A stretch of DNA of 64,000 bases from an uncultured Pelagimonas sp. (GCA_947497905.1 CANMIH010000006.1:1-64000); one strand, 5' to 3'; shown: positions 36,453 to 45,364, numbered from the stretch's first letter. Notes: generated by a model not told the origin, from the letters alone. Numbers and translations are program-made.

Positions 36453-36800
36453 ATGCGCATTATTGAAAACATCATCTCGGATCGTGGCTCGAAATATGCT
36501 GTATCTGGTGGGCCCTGCCGGAATGATGCAGAAGCCAAAGCCTTTCTCAAAGAGCTGAAGCGGAACAAGAAATTTGCAAAAGCCACGCACAATACCTGGG
36601 GTTTGCTGACTGCGGACGGCCCGATCAAAAATGACGATGGGGAAAGTGGGGCAGGCATGGTGATCCTGCGCATGCTGGAGCGTGAAGAGCTACGTGACGA
36701 GATCATTGTCGTGACCCGCTGGTATGGGGGTAAACATTTGGGCGGCGACCGGTTTCGCCACGTGCAGGATGCGGTGCGCCACTACATCGAAACGATGTAA
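36453..36800 (+). CDS. IMPACT/YigZ-family protein
   Basis: 115 residues covering only the UPF0029 (IMPACT N-terminal) domain: SKYAVSGGPCRNDAEAKAFL, ATHNTWG, DDGESGAGMVILRMLE and VVTRWYGGKHLGGDR. The usual C-terminal DUF1949 of bacterial YigZ (about 200 residues) is missing, so this is a short form. YigZ/IMPACT proteins are linked to translation control and proline metabolism. The ATG at 36453 begins the domain; upstream codons are not related. Confidence 0.85.
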   Translation: MRIIENIISDRGSKYAVSGGPCRNDAEAKAFLKELKRNKKFAKATHNTWGLLTADGPIKNDDGESGAGMVILRMLEREELRDEIIVVTRWYGGKHLGGDRFRHVQDAVRHYIETM

Positions 36801-36826
36801 TCCTAATTTGGATTTCTCTTTCCGGG

Positions 36827-37309
36827 TTATTCGGGGGAACTTTGTTTTGGCACTAAAATCACGCCAGCCAGGACAAAATTGACATCTGATTTTGTGCCAA
36901 ACAACGGCAGAAAAATCTCTTTCGATTGCAAATATCCTGCGGATGGCCCGACATATGGCAGCGACACATAGAGCGGAAATCCCCGCATGGCGACTTCGTT
37001 AAAAGCGGCCCATATTTGCGACCCTGGTCCTTTGCCAGCTAATGAGGATAGAGATTGCCCAACCGGGGCCTGATTGAATTTGGATTTTGAACCTGAAGAA
37101 ACATAAAGGAATTCGAAATCAACCACATGGCCGTCTGAAGTGCGTTTGATTTCGATGATGGTAATACGGTCCAGATTTTTGCGAAGGCGGATTAAATCCA
37201 AATCGCTCAGGCATCGTGTCAGCTGCATGTTTTTAAGAGCCGACCACGAAAAATAGAGTTCGCGCAGGCCTGAAGGGAGTGTCGACACCGAAAAGTCAGA
37301 GCTGTGCAT
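36827..37309 (-). CDS. PAS-like domain protein
   Basis: 160 residues, all apparently one PAS_5-type sensory domain: LRELYFSWSALKN, DLDLIRLRKNLDRITIIEIK, a hydrophobic beta-sheet core and a ligand-pocket-like C-terminal strand NFVLAGVILVPK. The PAS_5 family is common in alphaproteobacteria as stand-alone proteins of unknown role. AT-richer than its neighbours. It lies downstream of a predicted small RNA on the same strand, followed by a promoter-sized gap. The family call is tentative. Confidence 0.6.
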   Translation of the reverse strand: MHSSDFSVSTLPSGLRELYFSWSALKNMQLTRCLSDLDLIRLRKNLDRITIIEIKRTSDGHVVDFEFLYVSSGSKSKFNQAPVGQSLSSLAGKGPGSQIWAAFNEVAMRGFPLYVSLPYVGPSAGYLQSKEIFLPLFGTKSDVNFVLAGVILVPKQSSPE

Positions 37310-37428
37310 GTGGTAAGTCCCTAAAAACGCAAGGATCTAACCGAATGATATCACGGATTAACAATTGGCATAGTCGGTATGATGTGACGGAGAAGGCTAG
37401 AAACCCTAACCCAAAGTATGGGAGCTCG

Positions 37429-37500
37429 AAAAAAAAGGTCGGGCGCTAGGCCCGACCAGTCCAACAGGGAGGTGCATGTGATAACCCGCACATACAACGG
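37429..37500 (-). ncRNA. predicted 72-nt small RNA with CCUCCCU linker (MmgR/alpha-r8-like)
   Basis: On the minus strand a promoter (37535-37507) is followed by a short stem CCCG/CGGG (37485-37501), a single-stranded linker with CCUCCCU (37466-37472), and a terminator whose 8-bp stem GGTCGGGC/GCCCGACC (37437-37457) ends in eight U residues (37429-37436). The unit contains no gene. Size, order of parts and the anti-Shine-Dalgarno linker resemble the alpha-r8/MmgR family of small RNAs as I remember it. No homology search was possible. Confidence 0.6.
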
Positions 37501-37506
37501 GAACTC

Positions 37507-37535
37507 ATATTAATGATGTAACCTGAATGTGTTAA
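37507..37535 (-). promoter_or_regulatory. sigma70-like promoter of the predicted sRNA
   Basis: Minus strand: TTAACA (37535-37530) and TAATAT (37512-37507) separated by exactly 17 bases, placing the start of transcription near 37500, at the first base of the predicted stem. The -35 box matches the consensus at five of six positions; the -10 box is weaker. Confidence 0.55.
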
Positions 37536-37592
37536 TTTTTCTTTAGGTTTGTAAGCTGTCAAAAGGGGCATCCGGGTGGAAACCCCTATGCA

Positions 37593-38279
37593 TTAGGATA
37601 CAAGCCGGTAACCGCCGGACTCCGTCACCAACAGACGGGCATTCGAGGGATCGGGTTCAATCTTTTGGCGCAGGCGATAGATATGCGTTTCCAGAGTGTG
37701 CGTTGTCACACCCGCATTATATCCCCAGACCTCATGCAAAAGTGTATCACGCGGCACAACGCCATCGCTTGAACGATAGAGGAACTTGAGAATATTGGTT
37801 TCTTTCTCGGTCAGGCGGATTTTCCGATCTTCTTCTGTCACCAAAAGTTTCATTGACGGCTTGAAGGTATAGGGGCCTACGGTGAATACGGCGTCTTCGG
37901 ATTGCTCATGCTGACGCAGTTGAGCGCGAATGCGGGCGAGAAGCACAGGGAACTTGAAGGGTTTGGAGACATAGTCATTGGCACCAGCATCCAGACCAAG
38001 AATGGTATCGGCGTCCGTGTCATGCCCGGTCAGCATCAAAATTGGCGATTTGATACCTTGTTTGCGCATCAGACGGCAGAGTTCGCGACCGTCGGTGTCA
38101 GGCAGACCCACATCCAGAATGATCAGATCGTAAATTTGCTCTTTGGCCCGAACCATGGCATTGGCGCCTGTGTCGGCCTCGAAGACTTCGAATTCTTCGG
38201 TCATCACCAATTGCTCGGCGAGGGCTTCGCGCAGGTCATCATCATCGTCGACGAGAAGGATGTTTCTCAGCTGTGGCAT
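37593..38279 (-). CDS. OmpR/PhoB-family response regulator
   Basis: 228 residues: a receiver domain at about 1-120 with acidic pocket DDDDD near 11-15, phospho-acceptor Asp in LIILDVGLPD near 56 and Lys in DYVSKPF, then a winged-helix DNA-binding domain at about 130-226 (LTEKETNILKFLYRSSDG, then HIYRLRQKIEPDPS). No histidine kinase gene is adjacent, so its partner is elsewhere. The ATG at 38279 has GGGAG about nine bases upstream; a 14-residue extension is unlikely. The predicted sRNA lies some 90 bases beyond its stop on the same strand. Confidence 0.92.
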   Translation of the reverse strand: MPQLRNILLVDDDDDLREALAEQLVMTEEFEVFEADTGANAMVRAKEQIYDLIILDVGLPDTDGRELCRLMRKQGIKSPILMLTGHDTDADTILGLDAGANDYVSKPFKFPVLLARIRAQLRQHEQSEDAVFTVGPYTFKPSMKLLVTEEDRKIRLTEKETNILKFLYRSSDGVVPRDTLLHEVWGYNAGVTTHTLETHIYRLRQKIEPDPSNARLLVTESGGYRLVS

Positions 38280-38422
38280 GGTCGGGTCTCCCGTGTTGCG
38301 TTTTTCCGCAGATGTGGCCATCTTCGCGCTTCGGCAAGGATTGCTGCAACGGTCTCACGCTGTCGTGTCTTATGAGACGATTTGTTACAGAATTCCGGGC
38401 AGTTTGAAACAGGAGACGTGTC

Positions 38423-39511
38423 TTGGGCCTTGGACCTCAGCTGAATGATCTGCTGGCGCGCGCGCGGGCTGATTTGCGAATGGGTGTGCCTGTTGTGTTG
38501 ACGGGCGGCGGGCAGGCGATGCTTGTGATGTCAGCCGAAACGGCGGGCGTGGCGCGATTTGATCTGATGAAAGAGCAGGGTGATCTTGACCTTGTGCTCA
38601 CCGGGCGGCGGGCCGAGACACTCAAGGCGCGGGCCTATGATGGCGATGTGGCGCGGGTTGTGGTGCCCGGCGAAGCGGATCTGAGCTGGGTTCAGGCGCT
38701 GGCAGATCCGGCGGATGATCTTCGGATGCCGATGAAAGGACCTCTGGATACGCGCCGGGGCGGAGACTGTGAGTTGCATCGGTTTGCGATCACTCTGGTG
38801 AAGTCGGCGCGGTTGCTGCCGGCGGTGTTGATGCAGGAGGTGTCCGAGGCGCTGACGCTTGCGGCGCGGGAAAACCTGACACTGATCCCTGCGGATGTTG
38901 CGGCGCCTCATGTGATGGAACTGGCGGCGCTCGATAGTGTTGTCGCGGCGCGGGTGCCGATGCAGGCTACCAAAGCGGGACGGTTGCATATTTTCCGGCC
39001 GGAAGATGGTGGGGAAGAACATTACGCCATCGAAGTGGGCCGGCCCGACCGGGATGCGCCGGTGCTGGCACGATTGCATTCTGCGTGCTTCACCGGTGAT
39101 GTGATGGGATCGTTGAAGTGTGACTGTGGTCCGCAATTGAACGCGGCCCTCGCCCAGATGGGTCAGGAAGGTGCAGGAATATTGCTGTATCTCAACCAAG
39201 AGGGGCGCGGCATTGGTCTGGCCAATAAAATGCGTGCCTATGCGCTTCAGGATCAGGGGTTTGATACCGTCGAAGCCAATCACCGGCTAGGCTTTGAGGA
39301 TGATGAGCGCGACTTCCGTTTGGGGGCACAGATCCTGCAGAAACTCGGATTTTCTTCGGTGCGGTTGTTGACCAACAATCCCAACAAGATTGCGATGATG
39401 GAACGTAACGAGATCGAAGTCACCGAGCGTGTGCCGCTTAAGGTTGGTCTCACGGAAGAGAATGCGCATTATCTGGCAGTGAAAGCCAAAAAATCGGGTC
39501 ATCTGCTTTAA
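38423..39511 (+). CDS. ribA: GTP cyclohydrolase II with N-terminal extension
   Basis: 362 residues. The C-terminal half (about 165-362) is RibA: zinc ligands Cys222, Cys233 and Cys235 in [15 protein letters not shown], and NQEGRGIGL. It opens GTP to begin riboflavin synthesis. The first roughly 160 residues are an extra domain, with no clear RibB catalytic residues seen; E. coli RibA is only about 200 residues. Start codon is TTG (38423) with AGGAG seven bases upstream; no ATG or GTG fits the frame. Not near other rib genes. Confidence 0.88.
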   Translation: MGLGPQLNDLLARARADLRMGVPVVLTGGGQAMLVMSAETAGVARFDLMKEQGDLDLVLTGRRAETLKARAYDGDVARVVVPGEADLSWVQALADPADDLRMPMKGPLDTRRGGDCELHRFAITLVKSARLLPAVLMQEVSEALTLAARENLTLIPADVAAPHVMELAALDSVVAARVPMQATKAGRLHIFRPEDGGEEHYAIEVGRPDRDAPVLARLHSACFTGDVMGSLKCDCGPQLNAALAQMGQEGAGILLYLNQEGRGIGLANKMRAYALQDQGFDTVEANHRLGFEDDERDFRLGAQILQKLGFSSVRLLTNNPNKIAMMERNEIEVTERVPLKVGLTEENAHYLAVKAKKSGHLL

Positions 39512-39575
39512 AGCCGCCGCTCTTTGGTTGAACCGTTCGGTTCAGATCTTAGGTCTGCGGTCGAAGGAGACCTCT

Positions 39576-40559
39576 ATGCGCTATTCCCTGTTAGATCTGT
39601 CGCCCGTGCCCGAAGGGTTTGATGCGGCTGATGCATTTCGCAACACGGGTGAGCTTGCCCAGAATGCCGAGCGTTGGGGGTATCACCGCTATTGGATGGC
39701 CGAGCATCATAACATGCCAGGGATCGCCTCGGCGGCGACGGCGGTTTTGATCGGACATGTTGCGGGTCTGACCAAATCAATCCGGGTTGGGGCCGGTGGG
39801 ATCATGCTGCCCAACCATGCGCCTCTGGCGGTGGCCGAGGCCTTTGGGACATTGGCAACCCTATATCCGGGGCGGATTGATCTTGGCCTGGGGCGTGCTC
39901 CGGGGGGAGATGCGGCAGTAATGCAGGCTTTGGGCGTTCAGCATGCCCGGGCTGAACGGTTTGCGGATGAAGTGGCCGAGTTGCGAGACATGATGGGTGA
40001 GCCGAATCCGGCGCGCTCGGTGCGTGCGCTTCCGGGGGAGGGTACACATGTCCCGATCTGGATTCTCGGTTCGTCTCTTTATGGGGCACAGGTCGCAGCG
40101 GTTCATGGTATGCCCTATGCCTTTGCCTCTCATTTCGCGCCCACTATGCTGAAGCAGGCACTGGAGGTATATCGGCGCTATTTCCAACCCTCAGAGCAGC
40201 TTGAGAAACCACACGCGATGATGGCGGTGAATGTCTTTGCGGCAGATCAGGAAGATGAGGCCCGTTATCTGCGCACGACCATGCAGCAGGCCTTTTATCG
40301 GTTGCGCACGGGGCAACCAGGCAAATTGCCAAAGCCGGTCAAAGATCTGTCCACTGTTGTGCCCGCCTCTGCGCATGCGACACTTGACGAGATGCTGCGC
40401 ATCAGTGCCGTTGGTGGGCCGGATCAAGTGGCGGCGCAGATGCAAGACCTGATCGCGACCTATCAGCCGGATGAGGTTATCCTGACCGGGCAGATCCACG
40501 ATCACGCCGCGCGGCTGCGATCATTTGAAATTGCCGCCGAGGTGATGCAAAGCCTCTGA
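39576..40559 (+). CDS. LLM-class flavin-dependent oxidoreductase
   Basis: 327 residues, bacterial luciferase-like monooxygenase fold. Visible family motifs: [17 protein letters not shown] near 33-49, [14 protein letters not shown], and [13 protein letters not shown]. Similar stand-alone enzymes in proteobacteria (YhbW-like) are FMN-dependent with unknown substrates. AAGGAGA precedes the ATG at 39576; an upstream in-frame start is not needed. Followed after 15 bases by the L,D-transpeptidase-like gene. Confidence 0.87.
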   Translation: MRYSLLDLSPVPEGFDAADAFRNTGELAQNAERWGYHRYWMAEHHNMPGIASAATAVLIGHVAGLTKSIRVGAGGIMLPNHAPLAVAEAFGTLATLYPGRIDLGLGRAPGGDAAVMQALGVQHARAERFADEVAELRDMMGEPNPARSVRALPGEGTHVPIWILGSSLYGAQVAAVHGMPYAFASHFAPTMLKQALEVYRRYFQPSEQLEKPHAMMAVNVFAADQEDEARYLRTTMQQAFYRLRTGQPGKLPKPVKDLSTVVPASAHATLDEMLRISAVGGPDQVAAQMQDLIATYQPDEVILTGQIHDHAARLRSFEIAAEVMQSL

Positions 40560-40574
40560 TACGGAGGATGTTGC

Positions 40575-41129
40575 ATGAAAATGGTTTTGACCCCGATGGG
40601 GGTACGGTTTGGCGGGCGGCTTTGGCCCTGTACCATCGGGCGTGGCGCAGTTGTTGCGGATAAACGAGAAGGAGATGGGGCAACCCCGGTCGGTGACCAC
40701 CGAATTGTCGGGTTAATGTACCGACCTGATCGCATGGCCCAGCCCACGCCCTGGGCGGTTCCCATTCGACCGGGTCACCTCTGGTCGGATGACAGCGACA
40801 CTGCAGATTACAATACATTGGTACACGCGCCCTACGCGGGCAGTCATGAACATATGCGGCGTGCAGACCCATTGTATGATCTGGTTCTACTCACAGATTG
40901 GAACTGGCCTCATGCCCAGCCGGGGCGTGGGTCGGCCATTTTCCTGCATCGGTGGCGGAGGCCTGGCTATCCAACGGCCGGATGTATCGGATTTCGGGCG
41001 GTTCACCTGAAACGTCTCGTCACCATGTCGCCGCCGGGCACCATTGTGTCGGTCCCAGCAAACTTGGCTTCGAGTCGTCGTTGGCCCCAACTACGTCGTT
41101 CTGAGCTTCAACCGACGGATAAAGCCTGA
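40575..41129 (+). CDS. L,D-transpeptidase (YkuD) domain protein without signal peptide
   Basis: 184 residues with the YkuD catalytic signature: FLHRW with His125, then TAGCIGF with Cys137. YkuD enzymes cross-link peptidoglycan or attach lipoproteins. There is no signal peptide, although GGTRFGG-type substrate residues and ATPVGDHRI near 36-45 are typical of the family. Short, signal-less versions are frequent in alphaproteobacteria; export by another route or a cytosolic role is open. GGAGG precedes the ATG. Confidence 0.83.
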   Translation: MKMVLTPMGVRFGGRLWPCTIGRGAVVADKREGDGATPVGDHRIVGLMYRPDRMAQPTPWAVPIRPGHLWSDDSDTADYNTLVHAPYAGSHEHMRRADPLYDLVLLTDWNWPHAQPGRGSAIFLHRWRRPGYPTAGCIGFRAVHLKRLVTMSPPGTIVSVPANLASSRRWPQLRRSELQPTDKA

Positions 41130-41282
41130 CCTAAGGTAGGGCATCACGAAAGGATTTCTTTCATATCGCGAGGTGTGATTGGGAGAATCGCCTTTTTTGA
41201 GATAAGGCTGTGGGCAAGTGGTGCTAAGTTAGGGGAAGTTCTGGGCTTTTTGATCAAAAGACTGGATTTTGAGCCAAAGATG

Positions 41283-41300
41283 GTTGCAAATGCTTGCAAC
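41283..41300. promoter_or_regulatory. GTTGCAA-N4-TTGCAAC palindrome before the ABC transporter operon
   Basis: A perfect inverted repeat with 7-bp arms (GTTGCAA/TTGCAAC) around ATGC, 75 bases upstream of the ATPase gene. The symmetry and place, in an otherwise gene-free 245-base interval, suggest an operator for a LacI- or MerR-like dimer. Unverified. Confidence 0.45.
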
Positions 41301-41374
41301 GCTTCCATGAAACGGTTTTATTTCTGAAGAGAAGAAAGCGGAGCCAAATCCGCAGAGAAAACAGGGAGCTGACC

Positions 41375-42478
41375 TTGGCCAAACAAGGGAATAGTGACGC
41401 GTTCGTCGCATTCGAACGTGTGCAGAAAAGCTACGACGGCGAAAATCTCGTTGTCAAAGACCTGAACCTCACCATGCCGAAGGGCGAATTTCTGACCATG
41501 CTTGGGCCGTCCGGTTCAGGTAAGACCACGTGTCTTATGATGCTGGCTGGTTTTGAGACCGCAACCCATGGTGACATTCTGCTGGATGGGGTCAGCATCA
41601 ACAATATTCCGCCGCACAAACGCGGCATCGGCATGGTGTTCCAGAACTATGCTCTCTTCCCGCATATGACAATTGCCGAGAACCTCGCCTTCCCGCTGGA
41701 AGTGCGCAAGATGGGCAAGTCTGAGCGTGACGAAAAAGTCAAACGCGCATTGGATATGGTGCAGATGGGGGCCTTTGGAGGCCGCCGTCCCTCGCAGCTT
41801 TCCGGTGGTCAGCAGCAGCGTGTGGCTCTGGCCCGTGCACTGGTGTTTGAACCTGAACTGGTTTTGATGGACGAACCACTGGGCGCGCTGGACAAACAGC
41901 TGCGCGAACACATGCAGTTTGAAATCACCCGCTTGGCACATGAGCTGGGGATCACCACGGTTTATGTGACCCACGACCAGACCGAAGCTCTGACCATGTC
42001 CGACCGCGTGGCGGTGTTCAACGATGGCCGCATTCAGCAGTTGGATCCGCCTTCTGTGCTGTATGAAAAGCCGCAGAACTCGTTTGTTGCGCAGTTTATC
42101 GGTGAAAATAACACCCTTGAGGGCGTTGTGACCGAAATCTCCGGCGACACCTGTGTCGTACGCCTGGACGACGGGGAAGAGCTTGATGCAACGCCGGTCA
42201 ACGTGACCAAAGTTGGTGAGCGCACCCGCGTGTCGATCCGTCCAGAGCGCGTTGAGTTCAACAAAGACCGCCTGAAAGAAGGCGCGCATACGCTGAAAGC
42301 GGAAGTGCTCGAATTCATCTACATGGGTGACATCTTCCGGACCCGTCTGCGTGTGGCTGGCAACGAAGACTTTATTATCAAAACGCGGAACGCACCGGAT
42401 CAGGTTCGTCTTGAGCCGGGTGCCCAGATTGAGATTGGTTGGCTGCCGGAAGATTGCCGCGCGCTTGACGCCAGCTGA
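41375..42478 (+). CDS. ABC transporter ATP-binding protein (PotA-like)
   Basis: 367 residues. Walker A GPSGSGKTT at 44-52, signature LSGGQQQRVALARAL near 145-160, Walker B LVLMDEPLGALD, and a C-terminal TOBE/OB regulatory region (IRPERVEFNKDRL) that is typical of PotA/FbpC-type importers. TTG start at 41375 (MAKQGNSDAF) with GGGAG seven bases upstream; a longer frame to 41294 is unlikely. First gene of an importer operon with a substrate-binding protein, DUF1330 protein and two permeases. Likely substrate class: polyamines or related amines. Confidence 0.9.
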   Translation: MAKQGNSDAFVAFERVQKSYDGENLVVKDLNLTMPKGEFLTMLGPSGSGKTTCLMMLAGFETATHGDILLDGVSINNIPPHKRGIGMVFQNYALFPHMTIAENLAFPLEVRKMGKSERDEKVKRALDMVQMGAFGGRRPSQLSGGQQQRVALARALVFEPELVLMDEPLGALDKQLREHMQFEITRLAHELGITTVYVTHDQTEALTMSDRVAVFNDGRIQQLDPPSVLYEKPQNSFVAQFIGENNTLEGVVTEISGDTCVVRLDDGEELDATPVNVTKVGERTRVSIRPERVEFNKDRLKEGAHTLKAEVLEFIYMGDIFRTRLRVAGNEDFIIKTRNAPDQVRLEPGAQIEIGWLPEDCRALDAS

Positions 42479-42493
42479 TATGAAGGATCGCCT

Positions 42494-42530
42494 CGCGATC
42501 TATTGGATCGCGGGGTCTCGTTGAGAGACC
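42494..42530 (+). other. two intercistronic hairpins
   Basis: CGCGATC/GATCGCG (42494-42512) and GGTCTC/GAGACC (42514-42530) between the ATPase and binding-protein genes. Such hairpins often protect the 3' end of the upstream message and allow high expression of the binding protein. Confidence 0.5.
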
Positions 42531-42590
42531 AGCGGTTTAGCCCGTGACCAGGTCTCACCATAAGTAAACGGGCGCAACAGGGAGTCTTAA

Positions 42591-43697
42591 ATGAAACTCA
42601 CCACAACAATTATGGCGAGCACCGCGCTGACCGCACTTGCGGGCGCAGCAGCTGCCGAAGATATGGCTATGGAAATGACCTTTGTGTCCTGGGGCGGTGC
42701 CTATCAGGCCAGCCAGGTCAAAGCCTATATCGAACCCTATCTCGAGCTGAACCCCGGCCTCACCGTCATCTATGACGAGAGCTCGGCTGAAGCGACTGCA
42801 AAAATGCGCGCGATGTCGGAAGCCGGCAATGTCACCTGGGACGTTGTTGACGCCGTAATCTCGGACACCATCCGTATGTGTGACGAAGGCCTGATCATGG
42901 AGATCGACCACGACGCACAGCTCGCCAAAGGCGACGACGGCTCGCTGCCGACCGAAGACTGGGACGGCCAGCTGGTTTCGGATTGCTACATTCCGCTGAT
43001 CGTTTACTCGACCACCTTCGGCTACCGCACCGATCTGGTTGGCGACACCGCACCGACTTCGGTTTGCGCGATCTTCGACACCGACGCCTATCCTGGCAAG
43101 CGCGCGCTGCAGAAGCGTCCGATCGATAACCTCGAGTGGGCTCTGTACTGTGACGGCGTTGCCAAAGACGAGATCTATGACGTGCTGAGCACCGACGAAG
43201 GTGTTGATCGCGCTCTGGACAAACTGGCGACCATCAAAGACGACGTTGTCTGGTGGACTGCTGGCGCGGAAACACCCCAGCTTCTGGCTGACGGCGAAGT
43301 TGTATTCGGTTCGACCTTCAACGGTCGTCTGTTCTCGGCCATTGCTGAGCAGAACCAGCCGATCAGCATGCTGTGGGACATGCAGTCCTACGACCTCGAC
43401 GGTCTGGTGATCCCAGCGGATCTGCCGGCTGATCGTCTGGCACGTGCTCTGGACTTCGTGAAATTCGCCACCGACACCAAGCGTCAGGCGGATCAGGCGG
43501 CATACATCTCGTATGGCCCGGCACGTAAGTCGTCGGCACCGCTGGTTGGTAAGCACAAAGAGCTGGGCATCGAAATGGCGCCTCACATGCCGACCGATCC
43601 TGCAAACGCGACCAACGTTCACACCTATGACTACGAATGGTGGGCGGACAACCGTGACGATATGAACGCACGTTTCGAAGCTTGGTTGGCCAAGTAA
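42591..43697 (+). CDS. ABC transporter substrate-binding protein (spermidine/putrescine type)
   Basis: 368 residues. Signal peptide (MKLTTTIMASTALTALAGAA, then AA, cleaved before EDMA), then a type II periplasmic binding fold with FVSWGGAYQASQVKAYIEPY at its start, as in PotD/SBP_bac family proteins. It binds the importer's substrate in the periplasm. The sequence clusters with polyamine, opine and amino-acid-like binding proteins, so polyamine is only a likely class. Flanked by hairpins on both sides, typical for a highly expressed binding protein within an operon. Confidence 0.88.
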   Translation: MKLTTTIMASTALTALAGAAAAEDMAMEMTFVSWGGAYQASQVKAYIEPYLELNPGLTVIYDESSAEATAKMRAMSEAGNVTWDVVDAVISDTIRMCDEGLIMEIDHDAQLAKGDDGSLPTEDWDGQLVSDCYIPLIVYSTTFGYRTDLVGDTAPTSVCAIFDTDAYPGKRALQKRPIDNLEWALYCDGVAKDEIYDVLSTDEGVDRALDKLATIKDDVVWWTAGAETPQLLADGEVVFGSTFNGRLFSAIAEQNQPISMLWDMQSYDLDGLVIPADLPADRLARALDFVKFATDTKRQADQAAYISYGPARKSSAPLVGKHKELGIEMAPHMPTDPANATNVHTYDYEWWADNRDDMNARFEAWLAK

Positions 43698-43709
43698 TCC
43701 CGTTAGGGT

Positions 43710-43733
43710 GGATGGGGCAGCTTTGCCCCATCC
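43710..43733 (+). other. intercistronic hairpin after the binding-protein gene
   Basis: Perfect 10-bp stem GGATGGGGCA/TGCCCCATCC with a GCTT loop. No U tract, so probably partial termination or RNA stabilisation that makes the binding protein more abundant than the permeases. Confidence 0.6.
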
Positions 43734-43793
43734 GTTTCGGATGGCACGCAGTCTAACGACGTGTCACCACATGACATCAGGGGGAACCGGCCG

Positions 43794-44090
43794 ATGCCAA
43801 AAGGCTACATCATTGCCCATGTCACCGTAAGAGATCCCGAAAACTACCAAGAATACGTCATCAAAGACACGCCAATCTTGGAAGGGTTCGGTGCCAAATT
43901 TGTGGTGCGGGGAGGTCAGTCGAAGACCTGCGAAGGTGAGGCACCCGAAGGGCAGCGCCACGTGGTTATCGAGTTTCCAACGTATGAACAGGCCCTCGCG
44001 GCCTACAATGATCCTGAATACCAACAGGTCGCTGATATCCGTCGCCGTACGGCGGACAGCCTAATTTATGTCGTCGAGGGGGCAGAATGA
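43794..44090 (+). CDS. DUF1330 domain protein inside an ABC importer operon
   Basis: 98 residues, the whole DUF1330 dimeric alpha+beta barrel (ferredoxin-like) fold: KGYIIAHVTVRDPENYQEYV, ILEGFGAKFVVRGG, VVIEFPTYEQALAAYNDPEY. Members have no known enzymatic activity. The gene is placed between the binding protein and the first permease and its stop overlaps the permease start (ATGA), so it is translated with the transporter. This suggests a role in handling the imported compound, but none is proven. Confidence 0.85.
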   Translation: MPKGYIIAHVTVRDPENYQEYVIKDTPILEGFGAKFVVRGGQSKTCEGEAPEGQRHVVIEFPTYEQALAAYNDPEYQQVADIRRRTADSLIYVVEGAE

Positions 44091-45364
44091 GCGACGCTAG
44101 CGCAACCCAAAACGGCCCGGTTCTGGCCGCAGATGGAACCCCATTGAAACGCAGTCTGGCCCGCGCATTGCGCCGCCAGAAAATGCGCGCGCTTATGCTA
44201 ATTGCGCCGCTGCTGCTGTTTATCTTGGTTAGCTTTATCTTGCCGATCGGCGATATGCTGTATCGTTCGGTTGACAACAAGATTGTCCAAAACATCCTGC
44301 CGCGCACCGTTGTGGCGCTGGCGGATTGGGATAGTACGTCGGGCGAATTGCCCAGCGAAGCCGTCTACACAGCCTTGGCTGCGGATATGAAAGAGGCCGC
44401 CGCCGCAAAAGAGCACACCAAAGTAGGTGTTCGTCTGAACTATGAAAAACCGGGTGTGGCTTCGGCGTTTCGAAAGGCGGGTCGACGTGCGAAGAAATTT
44501 GATCTGGAAGCGGGTGGCCCGTGGAAAGAGGCCTTCCTGAAGATCGACAAGAAATGGGGCGACACCGAAGTGTGGCGAACCATTCAGACCTACTCCCCTC
44601 CTGTCACAGCGGGCTACTTCCTGAACGCGGTTGATATGCGTGTGGGTGTGGATGGCGCGGAAATGCGCCCCGAACGTGAACGCATCTATATGGCTCTGCT
44701 CAAGCGGACGCTTTGGATGTCGTTGCTGATCACAGGCAGCTGTATCCTACTGGCCTATCCAGTGGCCTGGTTGCTGGCCAACCTACCCATGCGCTCGGCC
44801 AATATGTTGATGATCCTGGTGCTGTTGCCGTTCTGGACCTCGCTTCTTGTGCGAACCTCCGCCTGGAAAATTCTGCTGCAGCAACAGGGTGTGATCAATG
44901 ACCTGCTGGTCTGGGTCGGATTGGTGCCCGATGATGCGCGCTTGCAGATCATCAACAACCAATTTGGTACGATTGTTGCGATGACCCATATTCTGCTGCC
45001 GTTCATGATCTTGCCCATGTATTCGGTGATGCAGACGATCAACCCGTCTTATCTGCGGGCTGCGAAATCGCTGGGTGCAACAAACTGGACAGCCTTCTGG
45101 CGGGTTTACTTCCCGCAGACAGTGCCGGGCATCGGTGCGGGGTCGATCCTCGTGTTCATCCTGGCGATTGGCTACTACATCACGCCTGCCTTGGTCGGCG
45201 GGACCAAAGGAACCTTTATCTCGAACCAGATTGCCTTCCACATCTCGACCTCGCTCAACTGGGGCTTGGCGGCTGCGCTGGGTGCAATTCTTCTGGTCGT
45301 GGTTCTGGTGCTCTACTGGGCCTATGACAAAATCGTCGGCATCGACAACGTGAAGCTGGGGTAA
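44087..45364 (+). CDS. ABC transporter permease (PotB-like) with long first periplasmic loop
   Basis: 425 residues. Transmembrane helix 1 at about 35-56 is followed by an unusual 150-residue hydrophilic loop (57-205), then the standard five-helix permease core with the EAA motif (AAKSLGATNWTAFWRVYFP) near 325-343. PotB-type permeases are usually about 280-300 residues. The loop, with many Lys/Glu, should sit in the periplasm and could contact the binding protein. Starts in the stop codon of the DUF1330 gene. Partner: the permease at 45370. Confidence 0.88.
   Translation: MSDASATQNGPVLAADGTPLKRSLARALRRQKMRALMLIAPLLLFILVSFILPIGDMLYRSVDNKIVQNILPRTVVALADWDSTSGELPSEAVYTALAADMKEAAAAKEHTKVGVRLNYEKPGVASAFRKAGRRAKKFDLEAGGPWKEAFLKIDKKWGDTEVWRTIQTYSPPVTAGYFLNAVDMRVGVDGAEMRPERERIYMALLKRTLWMSLLITGSCILLAYPVAWLLANLPMRSANMLMILVLLPFWTSLLVRTSAWKILLQQQGVINDLLVWVGLVPDDARLQIINNQFGTIVAMTHILLPFMILPMYSVMQTINPSYLRAAKSLGATNWTAFWRVYFPQTVPGIGAGSILVFILAIGYYITPALVGGTKGTFISNQIAFHISTSLNWGLAAALGAILLVVVLVLYWAYDKIVGIDNVKLG

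Noticed and set aside
42555-43622. 355-codon minus-strand open frame
   Set aside because: Antisense to the binding-protein gene, which has a clear signal peptide and fold.
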